Part shown: positions 15,312 to 24,415 of the stretch, in pieces
Numbering within the stretch: position 1 is the stretch's first letter
Layout: every line of letters starts with the position of its first letter
NCBI RefSeq assembly: GCF_030246885.1
Contig: NZ_CP126739.1
Location: 1,116,001 to 1,180,000 of the forward strand
Length of the DNA: 64,000 nt
DNA from: Microbacterium sp. zg-B185
GTDB lineage: Bacteria > Actinomycetota > Actinomycetes > Actinomycetales > Microbacteriaceae
Direction of reading: 5' to 3'
The notes under the pieces: model-generated
Seen by the model: the letters and a program-made list of their open reading frames with translations, nothing else
Database searches by the model: none
What the model was told of the DNA's origin: nothing
Made by a program: the position numbers and the translations under genes

Positions 15312-17870
15312 ATGAATCGGGCCACGCCGGGCCTCATCCGCACTCCCGATCAGCGTCTGCGGGTCTTTGTCAGTTCGACGTTGCGTGAACTCGCGCAAGA
15401 GCGGCGGGCGGCTCGCGCTGCGATCGAACGGCTCGCGCTCGCACCGGTCATGTTTGAGTTAGGCGCTCGCCCTCACCCGCCTCGTTCTCTGTATAGGGCG
15501 TACCTCGAGCAGAGTGATGTCTTCGTCGGCATCTACTGGGAGTCCTACGGCTGGATCGCACCCGGCGAAGCCGTGTCTGGACTCGAGGACGAGTACAACC
15601 TCGCACCGCAGATTCCGATGCTGATCTACATCAAGGAAAGCGCCCAGCGTGATCCGCGGTTGGAAGATCTGCTCGACCGCATCCGTGAGGATGACCGCGT
15701 TTCCTACGTGACGTTTGTCGGGGCACCAGAGTTGCGACGCCTCCTCACTTCCGACGTGGCTACCCTGCTCGCAGAGCGCTTCGAGTTGGGAACCGGCCGG
15801 TCTGCGCTTCCGGAACCGGCACGTGCCCCCGGCGCTACGACGCTGGTAGCGCCGCCACCGGTGCTCACGCCCTTGATCGGGCGGCAAGCGGAGCTGTCGA
15901 TCTTGACACAGTTCCTCATCGATGACGGGCGTCGGCTGGTCACCATCACCGGGCCAGGCGGTGTGGGCAAGACGAGGCTGGCTCTCGCCGCGGCGCGCGA
16001 AATGGGGCCGAGGTTTGACGGTGTGGCGTTCGTTGACCTCGCTCCGCTACGCGACCCGGCTCTTGTGCTTGACGCGGTTGCCTCCGCAGTCGGCGTTGTC
16101 GACAGCGGGAAGACGCCGTTAAACATCCAGTTGCAAACTGCGCTTGGGGATCGTCGCATGTTGCTGATCCTCGACAACGCAGAACAGGTCATTGGCGCCG
16201 CTCCAGAACTCGCTCGTCTGGCGTCGAACACCGCCGTATCGGTGCTGGTGACGAGCCGGACGCTCCTCAGGGTCGACGGCGAGCAAAATCTCGCACTCGG
16301 CAGCCTACCCAGCACTGCAGCCATCGAGCTGTTCGCCGAACGAGCCCGCGCGGTGAAGCCAGACTTCGAGATCAGCGACTCGAACGCCAGCCACGTCGCA
16401 AAGATCTGCCAAGCAGTTGACAATCTACCGTTGGCAATAGAACTTGCGGCGGCACGCGTCCGTGTCTTGAGCCCCTCGGAAATCGCCGACCGCCTTCAGC
16501 ACACATTGCCGCTTCTCGTCGAGGGCGCAAGGGACCGGCCTGAGCGGCAGCAAACGCTCCGCTCCACGATCGACTGGAGCGCCGAACTCCTTCGCCCGGA
16601 TCAGCATGCCCTGCTGCTGCGTCTAGGTGTCTTCCGCAGCGGCTTCGCCCTTGACGCCGCCGAGTGGATCAACGGGGAGGAGGCTGAATCCTCCACCCTG
16701 GATCTGCTGACCGCGCTGATCGACGGAAGCCTTGTCCAGGAGCACGACCGAGGAGACCGCACGTGGTTCACCATGTTGGCGACCGTTCGCGAATACGCAC
16801 GCGACAACCTCACCGCCCTTGACCAATTCGCCCAGTACAGCGATCGCCATGCCGAGTTCTACATCCGCTTGGCCGCCGCTGCCGGCGCAGAGATCATCGG
16901 GCCACAACAGCAAGCATGGGCATCGCGCCTGGTCGACGAAAACAACGAACTAACCGCGGCGGTCGAGTATCTGCTCGAAAGCCGACGATGGGACGACGCA
17001 GTAACCCTGGTCTGGTCACTCGACTGGTTCTGGGGCATCACGGGACGTCTCGTCGAGGTCAGCTCATGGATGCAACGCGTCCTGGACGACGGTATCGAGG
17101 CGTCAGAACGAGCGCGGACCCTCGCACGAGTGGAGGTCGTGTTAATCGGCGTCTGGCGCAACCCCGATCGAGCGTCGATCGGCCCCCTCACCGAATGCGC
17201 CAACTACTTCGGTGCACACGGGGATGGGCGCAGCGAAGCGAAAGCACTGGCCGGGATCGCGTGGATCCACATCTACAGTTTCCCGCCCGACTTTGACGCC
17301 GCGGAGGAGTACCTGCAGCAATCGCTCGACCTCGTCGAGTCTCTCAACGATCGCTATGTCGCTGCCGGGGTTCGTATCATGATCGGGCATGCCCATATTC
17401 TTCGAGGCAATCTTCCCGGAGCGGTCGAAATTCTTGACGCGTTTCTAGCGGACAGCGGCGGCATCGGTGACAGCTTGCTCACAGGCTCCATGCTCAACGC
17501 CCGTGGATGGGCCGCTATCCTCGCGGGCGACCTCGACCAAGCCGAAGAGTGCTTCCGACAGCAGATACTGGTCGCATCAGCGATTGGACATGAGCAAGGC
17601 GTCGCTTATGCACTGGAAGGCTTCTTCGCCACTGCCGTGGCGGTCGGCGACGTAGAACGCGGAGGAAAACTGCTGGGAGCAGCAGAGACAATCCGCCAAC
17701 GCAAGGAAAATGCCGACGCCGCCAAAATGTCGTTTCACGCGCCGGTCCTGCGAGACATCGAACAGACTTCTCCCGTGATGTTTCAGCAAGCGCGGATGAT
17801 GGGGCGCACTCTCGACACAGCCGCCGCCGTCGAGGTCGCGCTGGAATCGATAGAACCCGTCGCCAGCTAA
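15312..17870 (+). CDS. DUF4062 - NB-ARC-like STAND ATPase - TPR protein
   Basis: About 852 residues. The N-terminal 90 (RLRVFVSSTLRELAQERRAA, then YLEQSDVFVGIYWESYGW) are DUF4062, a domain thought to bind or sense a ligand. The P-loop GPGGVGKT is at about residue 214, Walker B LLILDNAEQV at about 284, followed by SRTLLRVDGEQ and LPLAIELAAARV, as in AfsR/NB-ARC ATPases; the last 350 residues are TPR-like helices. No DNA-binding domain is visible, which separates it from AfsR-type regulators. STAND proteins with this order can be signalling hubs or anti-phage sensors. ATG 15312 is preferred over 15264; neither has a strong ribosome site. Confidence 0.85.
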   Translation: MNRATPGLIRTPDQRLRVFVSSTLRELAQERRAARAAIERLALAPVMFELGARPHPPRSLYRAYLEQSDVFVGIYWESYGWIAPGEAVSGLEDEYNLAPQIPMLIYIKESAQRDPRLEDLLDRIREDDRVSYVTFVGAPELRRLLTSDVATLLAERFELGTGRSALPEPARAPGATTLVAPPPVLTPLIGRQAELSILTQFLIDDGRRLVTITGPGGVGKTRLALAAAREMGPRFDGVAFVDLAPLRDPALVLDAVASAVGVVDSGKTPLNIQLQTALGDRRMLLILDNAEQVIGAAPELARLASNTAVSVLVTSRTLLRVDGEQNLALGSLPSTAAIELFAERARAVKPDFEISDSNASHVAKICQAVDNLPLAIELAAARVRVLSPSEIADRLQHTLPLLVEGARDRPERQQTLRSTIDWSAELLRPDQHALLLRLGVFRSGFALDAAEWINGEEAESSTLDLLTALIDGSLVQEHDRGDRTWFTMLATVREYARDNLTALDQFAQYSDRHAEFYIRLAAAAGAEIIGPQQQAWASRLVDENNELTAAVEYLLESRRWDDAVTLVWSLDWFWGITGRLVEVSSWMQRVLDDGIEASERARTLARVEVVLIGVWRNPDRASIGPLTECANYFGAHGDGRSEAKALAGIAWIHIYSFPPDFDAAEEYLQQSLDLVESLNDRYVAAGVRIMIGHAHILRGNLPGAVEILDAFLADSGGIGDSLLTGSMLNARGWAAILAGDLDQAEECFRQQILVASAIGHEQGVAYALEGFFATAVAVGDVERGGKLLGAAETIRQRKENADAAKMSFHAPVLRDIEQTSPVMFQQARMMGRTLDTAAAVEVALESIEPVAS

Positions 17871-17945
17871 CGGACACCCGCTGAGGCACCGGCTTTACGG
17901 GCGTCCTCGTGGGGGTACCGCGACCTCGATTCCTAGACTGTTGGG

Positions 17946-18698
17946 ATGCCGGACGGGATGCATTTCGAGGGGCACGCTGAGGTGTACGGGGAAGCCCGGC
18001 CGCCGTATCCGGTGGAGTTGTGGAATACGGTGCGCGACCTGGGCGTGCTCGAGCCGGGATGCAGTGCCGTTGATCTCGGTGCGGGCACTGGGCAGGCGAC
18101 CGGACCGTTGCTGGCGGCGGGGATGCGTGTCACGGCTGTGGAACCGGGGCCGCGGCTCGCCGCACGCATGAGAACGGCTTATCCCGCGGCGACCGTCATA
18201 CAGGAGCGGGCCGAGACGGTGAGGTTGCCCGACCGATCCTTCGACCTGGCGGTTGCCGCGACCTCCATCCATTGGATGGATCTGGACCTCGTTCTCCCGA
18301 GGGTCCACCGCTGGCTTCGTCCGAGCGGTCTGCTCCTGGTGTGGCGGAACGTCTTCGGCGACCCAGCCGCCACCTTGACGCCATTCCGTCAGCGGATCGC
18401 GCAGATCGTGGCGGAGCGGGATGCACCTCCCCGCCCCGGCAACGCCGAGGACCTCGCGGAAGCAGCGCTCGCGCTCACCCGCACGGGTCTGTTCTCACTA
18501 GAGTCCACCCACACATATCGATGGAGCATGGAACTGGATCAACGTCAGGTCCACCGCCTCTTCACCACATTCAGCGATTGGTCCCCCGAGGAGGTGGAGC
18601 GTGCAGCCGCCGCTGTGGCTGACCTCGGCGGACGGGTCGTAGAGAACTACGCCTCGTGGTTGATCGTCACGCGACGGCAAGAGCGCCCGGCGCAATAG
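17946..18698 (+). CDS. Class I SAM-dependent methyltransferase
   Basis: A 250-residue protein. Motif I is VDLGAGTGQATGPLLAAG, the acidic loop VEPGP binds the ribose, and LAVAATSIHWMD forms motif II; a C-terminal extension (YRWSMELDQRQVHRLFTTFSDWS) matches the Methyltransf_11 proteins related to trans-aconitate and small-molecule methylases. N-terminal AEVYGEARPPYPVELW is a hallmark of this subgroup. Substrate unknown. Follows the STAND gene by 75 bp on the same strand and could be co-transcribed with it. Confidence 0.86.
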   Translation: MPDGMHFEGHAEVYGEARPPYPVELWNTVRDLGVLEPGCSAVDLGAGTGQATGPLLAAGMRVTAVEPGPRLAARMRTAYPAATVIQERAETVRLPDRSFDLAVAATSIHWMDLDLVLPRVHRWLRPSGLLLVWRNVFGDPAATLTPFRQRIAQIVAERDAPPRPGNAEDLAEAALALTRTGLFSLESTHTYRWSMELDQRQVHRLFTTFSDWSPEEVERAAAAVADLGGRVVENYASWLIVTRRQERPAQ

Positions 18699-18769
18699 AC
18701 GCGACCGCTGGCGAGTCCCGCCTTGGCCACTGATCGCGGGCGCGCAGCGACCGGCTTGCGAACGACCTT

Positions 18770-19174
18770 CTACCGGTCAGACTTGTCGAGCATTCGAAGG
18801 TGGACTGCAACCGCATCGGCGATTGGGCCAACCAGGTCGTCGTCCAAGCGTGGATGATCCGCCGTTCCGCTCCGTCCTGCGAGGCGGTCCATCAGCGCGA
18901 CCTTCGCGTCAGGACGGGACACCGCGTCGGGCAATCCGAACGCCAGCACATCGAAGTCCCGCTCGGTCGCGCTTGGAACGATCGCTCTTACCCGGCCAAC
19001 CTCGTGATCATGGCTCGAGATGTGCAGGTACGCGCGCAGTTCGGGATCGAATCCGGTTCCGCCGACGTACTCCACCGAACTGGCATGGACATCGACCCAC
19101 ACGTACAGCCATGAGCCGGATGGCTCAACTCTGCCCTGCCGAACATGAATGACCCTCGGCGCGGGATGCTCCAT
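18770..19174 (-). CDS. Hypothetical protein, possibly GIY-YIG-like
   Basis: About 134 residues from ATG 19174 (MEHPAPRVIHVR). The segment SGSWLYVWVDVHASSVEYVGGTG loosely resembles a GIY-YIG opening (L-Y-V followed by V-E-Y-V-G-G-T), and DPELRAYLHIS follows where a catalytic Arg would lie. The remainder (DVLAFGLPDAVSRPDAKVALMDRL) is unrecognised. If it is a GIY-YIG protein it is highly divergent. About 210 bp of empty sequence separates it from the LuxR regulator on its left. Confidence 0.6.
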   Translation of the reverse strand: MEHPAPRVIHVRQGRVEPSGSWLYVWVDVHASSVEYVGGTGFDPELRAYLHISSHDHEVGRVRAIVPSATERDFDVLAFGLPDAVSRPDAKVALMDRLAGRSGTADHPRLDDDLVGPIADAVAVHLRMLDKSDR

Positions 19175-19384
19175 GCACGCGAGCGTACCGCCCCGCTCCC
19201 TGCGCCCACCCAAGCGCGGCAAAATCTCGCCGCAGTGGTGGACGGCCTAACGGGCTTGGGCGAACAGCTTCGCCAGCAACGGTGCTCGTTGTTGAGTCAT
19301 GTCCCGGACGGTGGAGCGAGAGCGTCATTGAGCCGCTTAGCTGGGCCGCGGCGCAGTGGGTCCTCCAATCGCAGCGAAGAAACG

Positions 19385-22369
19385 TCACGTGGCGGGTGGG
19401 ACGGCGAGCAGTGCGAGTTCAACCCGATTGGACGTGCCCGTCTTGGCCAGCAGGTGCGACACGTGGGAGCTGACGGTCTTCTCGCTGATGTACAGCGCCG
19501 CTGCCGTCTCGGCATATGTCTCGCCAGCCACGATGTGAGCGAGCACTTCTCGTTCGCGCACGGTGAGCGATTGAAGGCGGGGATGTGTCACACCCGGTGG
19601 CGATGGTGTTGGCGGGACGGGACCGGACGAAACTTCCACGTGAATGTGGGCGAGGGTGGCAAGTCGGCGAAGAGATGCAGCGACCGGCGCTGCGTGCAAG
19701 CGATCCGCTAGCGCAAGTCCTCGTCCGATCGCGGTGCGGGCACCGCCGAGGCGACGCGCACCCCCCGCGCCGCGCAGGAGGGATTCGGCCAGCCGTTGGC
19801 ACGCATATGCCTCCTCCCAGGGGAGCTGTGCTTCCGCTAACGCGTCCACCGCGCCCGACCAGGCGCGGTGCTCGTCCGCGGAGCGTCGCGCGCGCGCCAC
19901 CTCGCTCGCATAGAGCATCGTCAACGCGACCATCAAACTCTGCTCCAAGCCCTCGTCCTGCCGCGTCGCAGCGGGCCGCTGATCTCGTGGGGGGCCGAAC
20001 TCGATCCGGGGGTGCGCTTCGAGGAGCCGATCGAGCCGGTCCAGAGCGGCGGCGGAACTCTGTCCCCGATCTCGCTCGATCTCGGCGAGGTCGGCCAATG
20101 CTCTCGCGGCGACAGGTGGCAGCCACTCGGCGAGGTCGGGCATCTCCTCGCGGTGAAGTCCCGCCATCGCCGCGAGGAACGCTCCCTCGGGATCGTGTGC
20201 GGCTAGCCGCACTTCTGCCCGGATCGTGTCCAGTCCCATCAACCAGAAGCGGTGATGCGTCTCGGACAGCTCCTCGATACGGGCAACGTGAGCCTCGGCC
20301 GCAGCCTGGTCGCCCTGAAGGCCGGCCAGACGTGCCGCGGTCAGCCGTGCGGCCGCGTCACTGTAGGGACCCGGGTCGCGCCCGGCTACGAAACGCAGTA
20401 CCTCGGCACACTCCTGCCACTCGCCGACGAACAACCACGCGATGGACTCGGACCCGGCAAGCCACGCCACATAGACATGGGGCGCCCCAGCGACGATGAG
20501 GTCATGGCGACGGGCCCGCATCATCCGCGCCGACGCGGCGCTCCACCACACGCCGTTGGCGTCGGTCAGTCCGCCGGTTGCAGAGTTGAACGCAATCCAC
20601 TCCCGAGAAGTCAGGGCGACGGGGATCGCCGCAGTGTAGGCCTCGGCTGCCGCTGCCCGATCGCCGAGAGCAAATCGCACCCTGCCTTCGGTCACCAAGG
20701 CGCACGCCAACGTCTGCGCGTCGCCCGCGCTACGGGCGATCGCGAGGGCCGACTCTGACGCGCGTTCAAGGGTGGCGAGTTCGAGCGGGAAGCCGGTTTC
20801 CAGCTTCGTGTCGACCCACATCGAGAGAGCTCGCGCGTGCTGCCAGCTCGAGGGATGACTCCCGGTCATCGCGAGGATCGCCTCGCACTGCGTGACGGGA
20901 GGTGACTCTCGCTGGGTGATCGCCCTAAGCCTCATTCGACGCATAAGGAACTCCGCGCGAACGAGGGAGGGCAGCTCTTCCGACGTAAGAATCTCGTCGA
21001 TGATCGTGAGTTCGTCGTCCGAAGCACCGGCATCCTGGGCCGCGCGACGTGCGCAGCACAGAAGTTCGTACCGCGGGAGCGCGTTCAGGCCGATGGTCGG
21101 GCCTATCTCAAGCGCGCGCAACAACAGCAGAAGTTCCTGCGGGTAAGCGCCGGCATCCCGTGCCGATTCTGACGTCTCGACGGCCGACGCATAGGCTCGC
21201 TCGACGACGCCCGATCGATAGTGGTGATCGGCGATCCGCAGCGCATGGTCGAGCTCTGCACCCGACGTGGGCGTGACGGTCTCCTCGAACTGCGACAGGA
21301 CCGTGTGCAAACGGTGTCTGTCGCTGAGCGAGAGCCCGGACTCGATGAGCTCCGCGGTGAGCGGATGCCGAAACCAGAAGCCGACGGACTGTTCCACGAT
21401 GACGCCTGCGCGAAGCGACTCATCGATAAGTGAGCCGAGATCGGCATCGGCCTGGGGAACGGCGAAGCCGCCGCCTGCGATCACCCGCGCGAGCGCCGGC
21501 AAGTCCAACGGCCGCCCGGCGATGGCGAGGACGAGCATCACCACCTGCGCTTCAGAGGGAAGCTGGCGGACGGCGTCGAGGACGGCAGACCTGAGTGTGC
21601 TCGGCAGGTCGCGAGGCAGGTGAGTGGCTCCTGGTGGAACGTTGGCCACGGTCAGTTCGGTGAGATACGGATGGCCCCTCGTCTTGTCATACACGTCCTC
21701 GACGAGCGACTGGTCCGCGGGCCAAGCGAGCAGGGCCGAGATCTGCTCGGCAGTGTCTTCCCGGGTGAGGTTCGCGAGATGAAGCACTTCGACCCGCGGC
21801 ATGCGATAAAGCTCGGCCAACCATCGATCGATCGGACGTTCGTGGGCGCCGTCCGGCGAGCGTACGGTGCCGACCAGCGTCAGCGGGCGCCTATCGGGGC
21901 CGGCCGCGAGGTACATCAGCGCATCGAGGGTGTCATCGTCCGCCCACTGCAGGTCGTCGATCGTGATCACGACCCGCCGGCGGGCCGTGATCCGGTCGAT
22001 CCACTCGTCGAAGAGCACCGGCACTCGTGTGGGCGCGCCATCAAGGTCCGGCGGGCAAGGCAAGAAATCGTCGTCGATGGGCGTCTGTGCCAGACCGCGA
22101 ACGGCCGAGCGGATTCCGATGAACGGCACCGTGATCGAGGCGAGGGGCAGACATGCTCCTCGGAGCACCAGCGCATCCTCTGCGGTGCTGCAGAGATCTA
22201 CTACTGCGGCCGAAACGAGAGTGGTCTTTCCTATGCCGGGTTCGCCCTCGACGATCACAGTGGATGAGACGGCACTTTCCCGTTCTTCGAGCGCTGCGCG
22301 CAGTAGCGCGAGCTCTCGGTCGCGTCCGACCAGAACGGAGTCGCTTCGGTAGCGTGCACCGGCCACCAT
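19385..22369 (-). CDS. Large LuxR-family ATPase regulator (LAL type)
   Basis: A complete 994-residue protein. Residues 13-55 carry VLVGRDRELALLRAAL and the Walker A EGEPGIGKTTLV; Walker B VVITIDDLQWADDDTL is near 137. A long helical TPR region fills the middle, and the last 65 residues are a LuxR HTH: LTVREREVLAHIVAGETYAE, then ISEKTVSSHVSHLLAKTGTSNRVEL. Likely an ATP- and ligand-dependent transcription activator. It is only distantly similar to the pair of LAL regulators at 1-1527 and 44738-47476. Nearby divergent gene is a small secreted peptide (22521), a possible target. Confidence 0.92.
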   Translation of the reverse strand: MVAGARYRSDSVLVGRDRELALLRAALEERESAVSSTVIVEGEPGIGKTTLVSAAVVDLCSTAEDALVLRGACLPLASITVPFIGIRSAVRGLAQTPIDDDFLPCPPDLDGAPTRVPVLFDEWIDRITARRRVVITIDDLQWADDDTLDALMYLAAGPDRRPLTLVGTVRSPDGAHERPIDRWLAELYRMPRVEVLHLANLTREDTAEQISALLAWPADQSLVEDVYDKTRGHPYLTELTVANVPPGATHLPRDLPSTLRSAVLDAVRQLPSEAQVVMLVLAIAGRPLDLPALARVIAGGGFAVPQADADLGSLIDESLRAGVIVEQSVGFWFRHPLTAELIESGLSLSDRHRLHTVLSQFEETVTPTSGAELDHALRIADHHYRSGVVERAYASAVETSESARDAGAYPQELLLLLRALEIGPTIGLNALPRYELLCCARRAAQDAGASDDELTIIDEILTSEELPSLVRAEFLMRRMRLRAITQRESPPVTQCEAILAMTGSHPSSWQHARALSMWVDTKLETGFPLELATLERASESALAIARSAGDAQTLACALVTEGRVRFALGDRAAAAEAYTAAIPVALTSREWIAFNSATGGLTDANGVWWSAASARMMRARRHDLIVAGAPHVYVAWLAGSESIAWLFVGEWQECAEVLRFVAGRDPGPYSDAAARLTAARLAGLQGDQAAAEAHVARIEELSETHHRFWLMGLDTIRAEVRLAAHDPEGAFLAAMAGLHREEMPDLAEWLPPVAARALADLAEIERDRGQSSAAALDRLDRLLEAHPRIEFGPPRDQRPAATRQDEGLEQSLMVALTMLYASEVARARRSADEHRAWSGAVDALAEAQLPWEEAYACQRLAESLLRGAGGARRLGGARTAIGRGLALADRLHAAPVAASLRRLATLAHIHVEVSSGPVPPTPSPPGVTHPRLQSLTVREREVLAHIVAGETYAETAAALYISEKTVSSHVSHLLAKTGTSNRVELALLAVPPAT

Positions 22370-22520
22370 GCGTCCAGTGTGTCATTTCGCCGAGCGGCGA
22401 TGGTGAAACTGAGGGGTCGTACCCGCTTCTTAAGGAGTACCGCCCGATGCTCCCACGCCGGGCGATCGCGATCGTGGATGTCAAGAGCCGAAGCCGAAGG
22501 GCTTCGACGGAAGGGTCATC

Positions 22521-22736
22521 GTGAACACTTCACGTGGACGCCGGCTTTCAGCCGGCGTCGTACTCGCTTCCCTCGCGGGCGCTGTGCTGCTGACCGGGAC
22601 ACAGGCTGTCGCGATCACTGCGGCTCAGGACCCCGGTGATGAGCCGGCGGTAACCGTGTGCACAGCGGAATCGACGCTCGTCGTCGGTCCCGTAGATGGA
22701 CGCGCTCGCCCGACGGGGGTCCCGCTTCCTGTGTAG
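22521..22736 (+). CDS. Small secreted peptide, unknown
   Basis: A 71-residue frame from GTG 22521: MNTSRGRRLSAGVVLASLAGAVLLTG then TQAVAITAAQD, a well-formed Sec signal peptide with a likely cut after A-V-A. The mature part is about 40 residues with a single Cys. No family recognised. It is divergent from the large LuxR regulator (19385-22369). The frame could also be the 5' end of a longer gene that has been truncated. Confidence 0.5.
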   Translation: MNTSRGRRLSAGVVLASLAGAVLLTGTQAVAITAAQDPGDEPAVTVCTAESTLVVGPVDGRARPTGVPLPV

Positions 22737-23066
22737 GGACGCAGACGCGGACGCGAAGAGAAGAGATTGTTTCTGGCCCCCCGCGAGATCACCCGCGACG
22801 ATGGCGTGAAGGAAATGAGGCTGCTGACGTGAAAAGCTCGTGGTGCGTAGCGATTCCAGTCATCGCTGTTCCTTACGGGTGCCGGCGGGAGCTTCCAACC
22901 CCAGTTAGCATCGCGGGATCCTGCCCGTCGCGCGGGGATCGATAGTCGCCCCCTCCGCGACACGTTCGGCGGCCGTCACTGAACCCAGTGCCCGGGTAAG
23001 GACCGACTTTCGGACGCTGCTGCACCCGTTGGTTCGCGGGAGCGCGGCGGCCACTACGATTCGGTC
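22737..23066 (+). other. Gap with one short lipoprotein-like frame
   Basis: No certain gene. GTG 22829 to TAG 22945 gives 38 residues, KSSWCVAIPVIAVPYGC then RRELPTPVSIAG, which looks like a lipoprotein leader but lacks a good lipobox and stops early. It may be a remnant with a frameshift. Nothing else is visible. Confidence 0.35.
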
Positions 23067-23750
23067 ATGTCGTCGGACCGACCACTCATGCCCCGGATGG
23101 CGCATGAGGGATTGCGCAACGTGGTCTCGCTCGGCCTCGCGGCCGCCGTCGCCGTGCTCGCACTGATCGGCTACGCCCTGATCGCACCGCTACACTTCAC
23201 GCCCGACACCGTCGCGCTCACCACCTTCGTGTTCTGGATCGCGTACTCCCTGGGATTCCTGATCCTCACTCACACCACCTTCGGCAAGGCGGATGCGGCA
23301 ACTCTTCGCAACTGGCTCACCGCGACGAATGCACAAAGCCGCAGTCTCGCAATCCCAGCCACCGCCGCCCAATGGGCAATCCTGGCTGTGCTCGCCGTCG
23401 CCCTCGTCCTGGTACTCCCCGGACTTCTCGACAGTCCGCTCGCCAACGCGCTGAGCTTCGCCGTTGTCATCACAGCATGGCTGGTGACCGTCACTGCTTA
23501 CGCGGTGCATTACGCCCGCCTGAACACCCAGGAACCATCCCTTGCGTTCCCAGGGGAGCTTGGCGACCAAGAAGTGTTCGCCGACTACTACTACCTCGCT
23601 GCGCAGCTCGCGACCACCTTTTCATCCTCAGACGTCAGCATCCTGACCACTCGGGCACGCTCCGTCGTCACCGGACAGACCTACATCGGGTTCGCGTTCA
23701 GCACCTTCATCATCGCGCTCCTCATCAGCGTTCTCTTCCTGAGCAACTAA
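23067..23750 (+). CDS. DUF1345 family membrane protein
   Basis: A 227-residue multi-pass protein: hydrophobic segments at about 18-38, 47-66, 97-116, 126-148 and 200-225. The signature of DUF1345 is present near the C-terminus: EVFADYYYLAAQLATTFSSSDVSILTTRARSVV, then FAFSTFIIALLISVLF. Function unknown. It precedes the erm remnant on the same strand by about 30 bp. Weak ribosome site before ATG; the start is supported by position of the first helix. Confidence 0.85.
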   Translation: MSSDRPLMPRMAHEGLRNVVSLGLAAAVAVLALIGYALIAPLHFTPDTVALTTFVFWIAYSLGFLILTHTTFGKADAATLRNWLTATNAQSRSLAIPATAAQWAILAVLAVALVLVLPGLLDSPLANALSFAVVITAWLVTVTAYAVHYARLNTQEPSLAFPGELGDQEVFADYYYLAAQLATTFSSSDVSILTTRARSVVTGQTYIGFAFSTFIIALLISVLFLSN

Positions 23751-23782
23751 TCCCCAATCAAGAACGATGAAGGACCGGATGC

Positions 23783-24410
23783 GTGCGGGCCAATGGTTTG
23801 GGCATGATTGCGGTGACTGGACAGGAGCGCGGTCCGGTCCTCGAGATCGGCGCCGGCGACAAGGCCCCGACCGTGCCCCTGGCAGCCCTCGGCCGCGACC
23901 TCACCGCGATCGACATCGACGAGCACCGTGTGCGTATGCTCCGGCAGCTCCTGCCGACGTGCGTGTCGAACGCGCTGACGCCCTGCGGCATCCTCGCGAG
24001 CATCCCGTTCTCGTCGGCAACGTGCCGTACCACCTGACACACCGATTCTTCGACGACTTCTCGCTCGCTCCGGCTGGCGCACCGCCATCCTCCTGACGCA
24101 GTGGGAGGTCGCACGCAAACGCGCCGGCGTCGGCGGCGCGACCATGATGACCGCTCAGTCGGCGCCGTGGTTCGAATTCGCGCTGCACGGTCGAGTGGCC
24201 GCCCGACACTTCCGTCCCGTGCCTAGTGTTGATGGCGGCATCCTGAGTAATAGCCGTCGTGCGTCGCCGCTTGTCAACCCGCGCGATCGCGGCCGGTACG
24301 ACCGCGTCGTGCGGGACGCGGTCACCGGAGCGGGTGGCAAGCTCGCTGCAGTGGTCCCCACGGCGCTCTTCGCTCTCGGTGACGAGGAGGTCTCCGCTGC
24401 GAGGGGTGGG
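23783..24410 (+). pseudogene. Degraded Erm-family 23S rRNA adenine methyltransferase
   Basis: Three frames must be joined. From about 23783: MIAVTGQERGPVLEIGAGD (SAM motif I), then PLAALGRDLTAIDIDEHRVR. Near 23960 the frame changes to ADALRHPREHPVLVGNVPYHLT, which holds the catalytic N-V-P-Y motif. Near 24070 it changes again to WRTAILLTQWEVARKRAGVGG, then WFEFALHGRVAARHFRPVPSVDGGIL, the rRNA-binding end of actinobacterial Erm enzymes. Intact Erm proteins dimethylate A2058 and give macrolide-lincosamide-streptogramin B resistance; this copy cannot. The N-terminus before 23783 is also disrupted. Decay fits loss of a resistance gene. Confidence 0.85.
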
Positions 24411-24415
24411 ACGGC

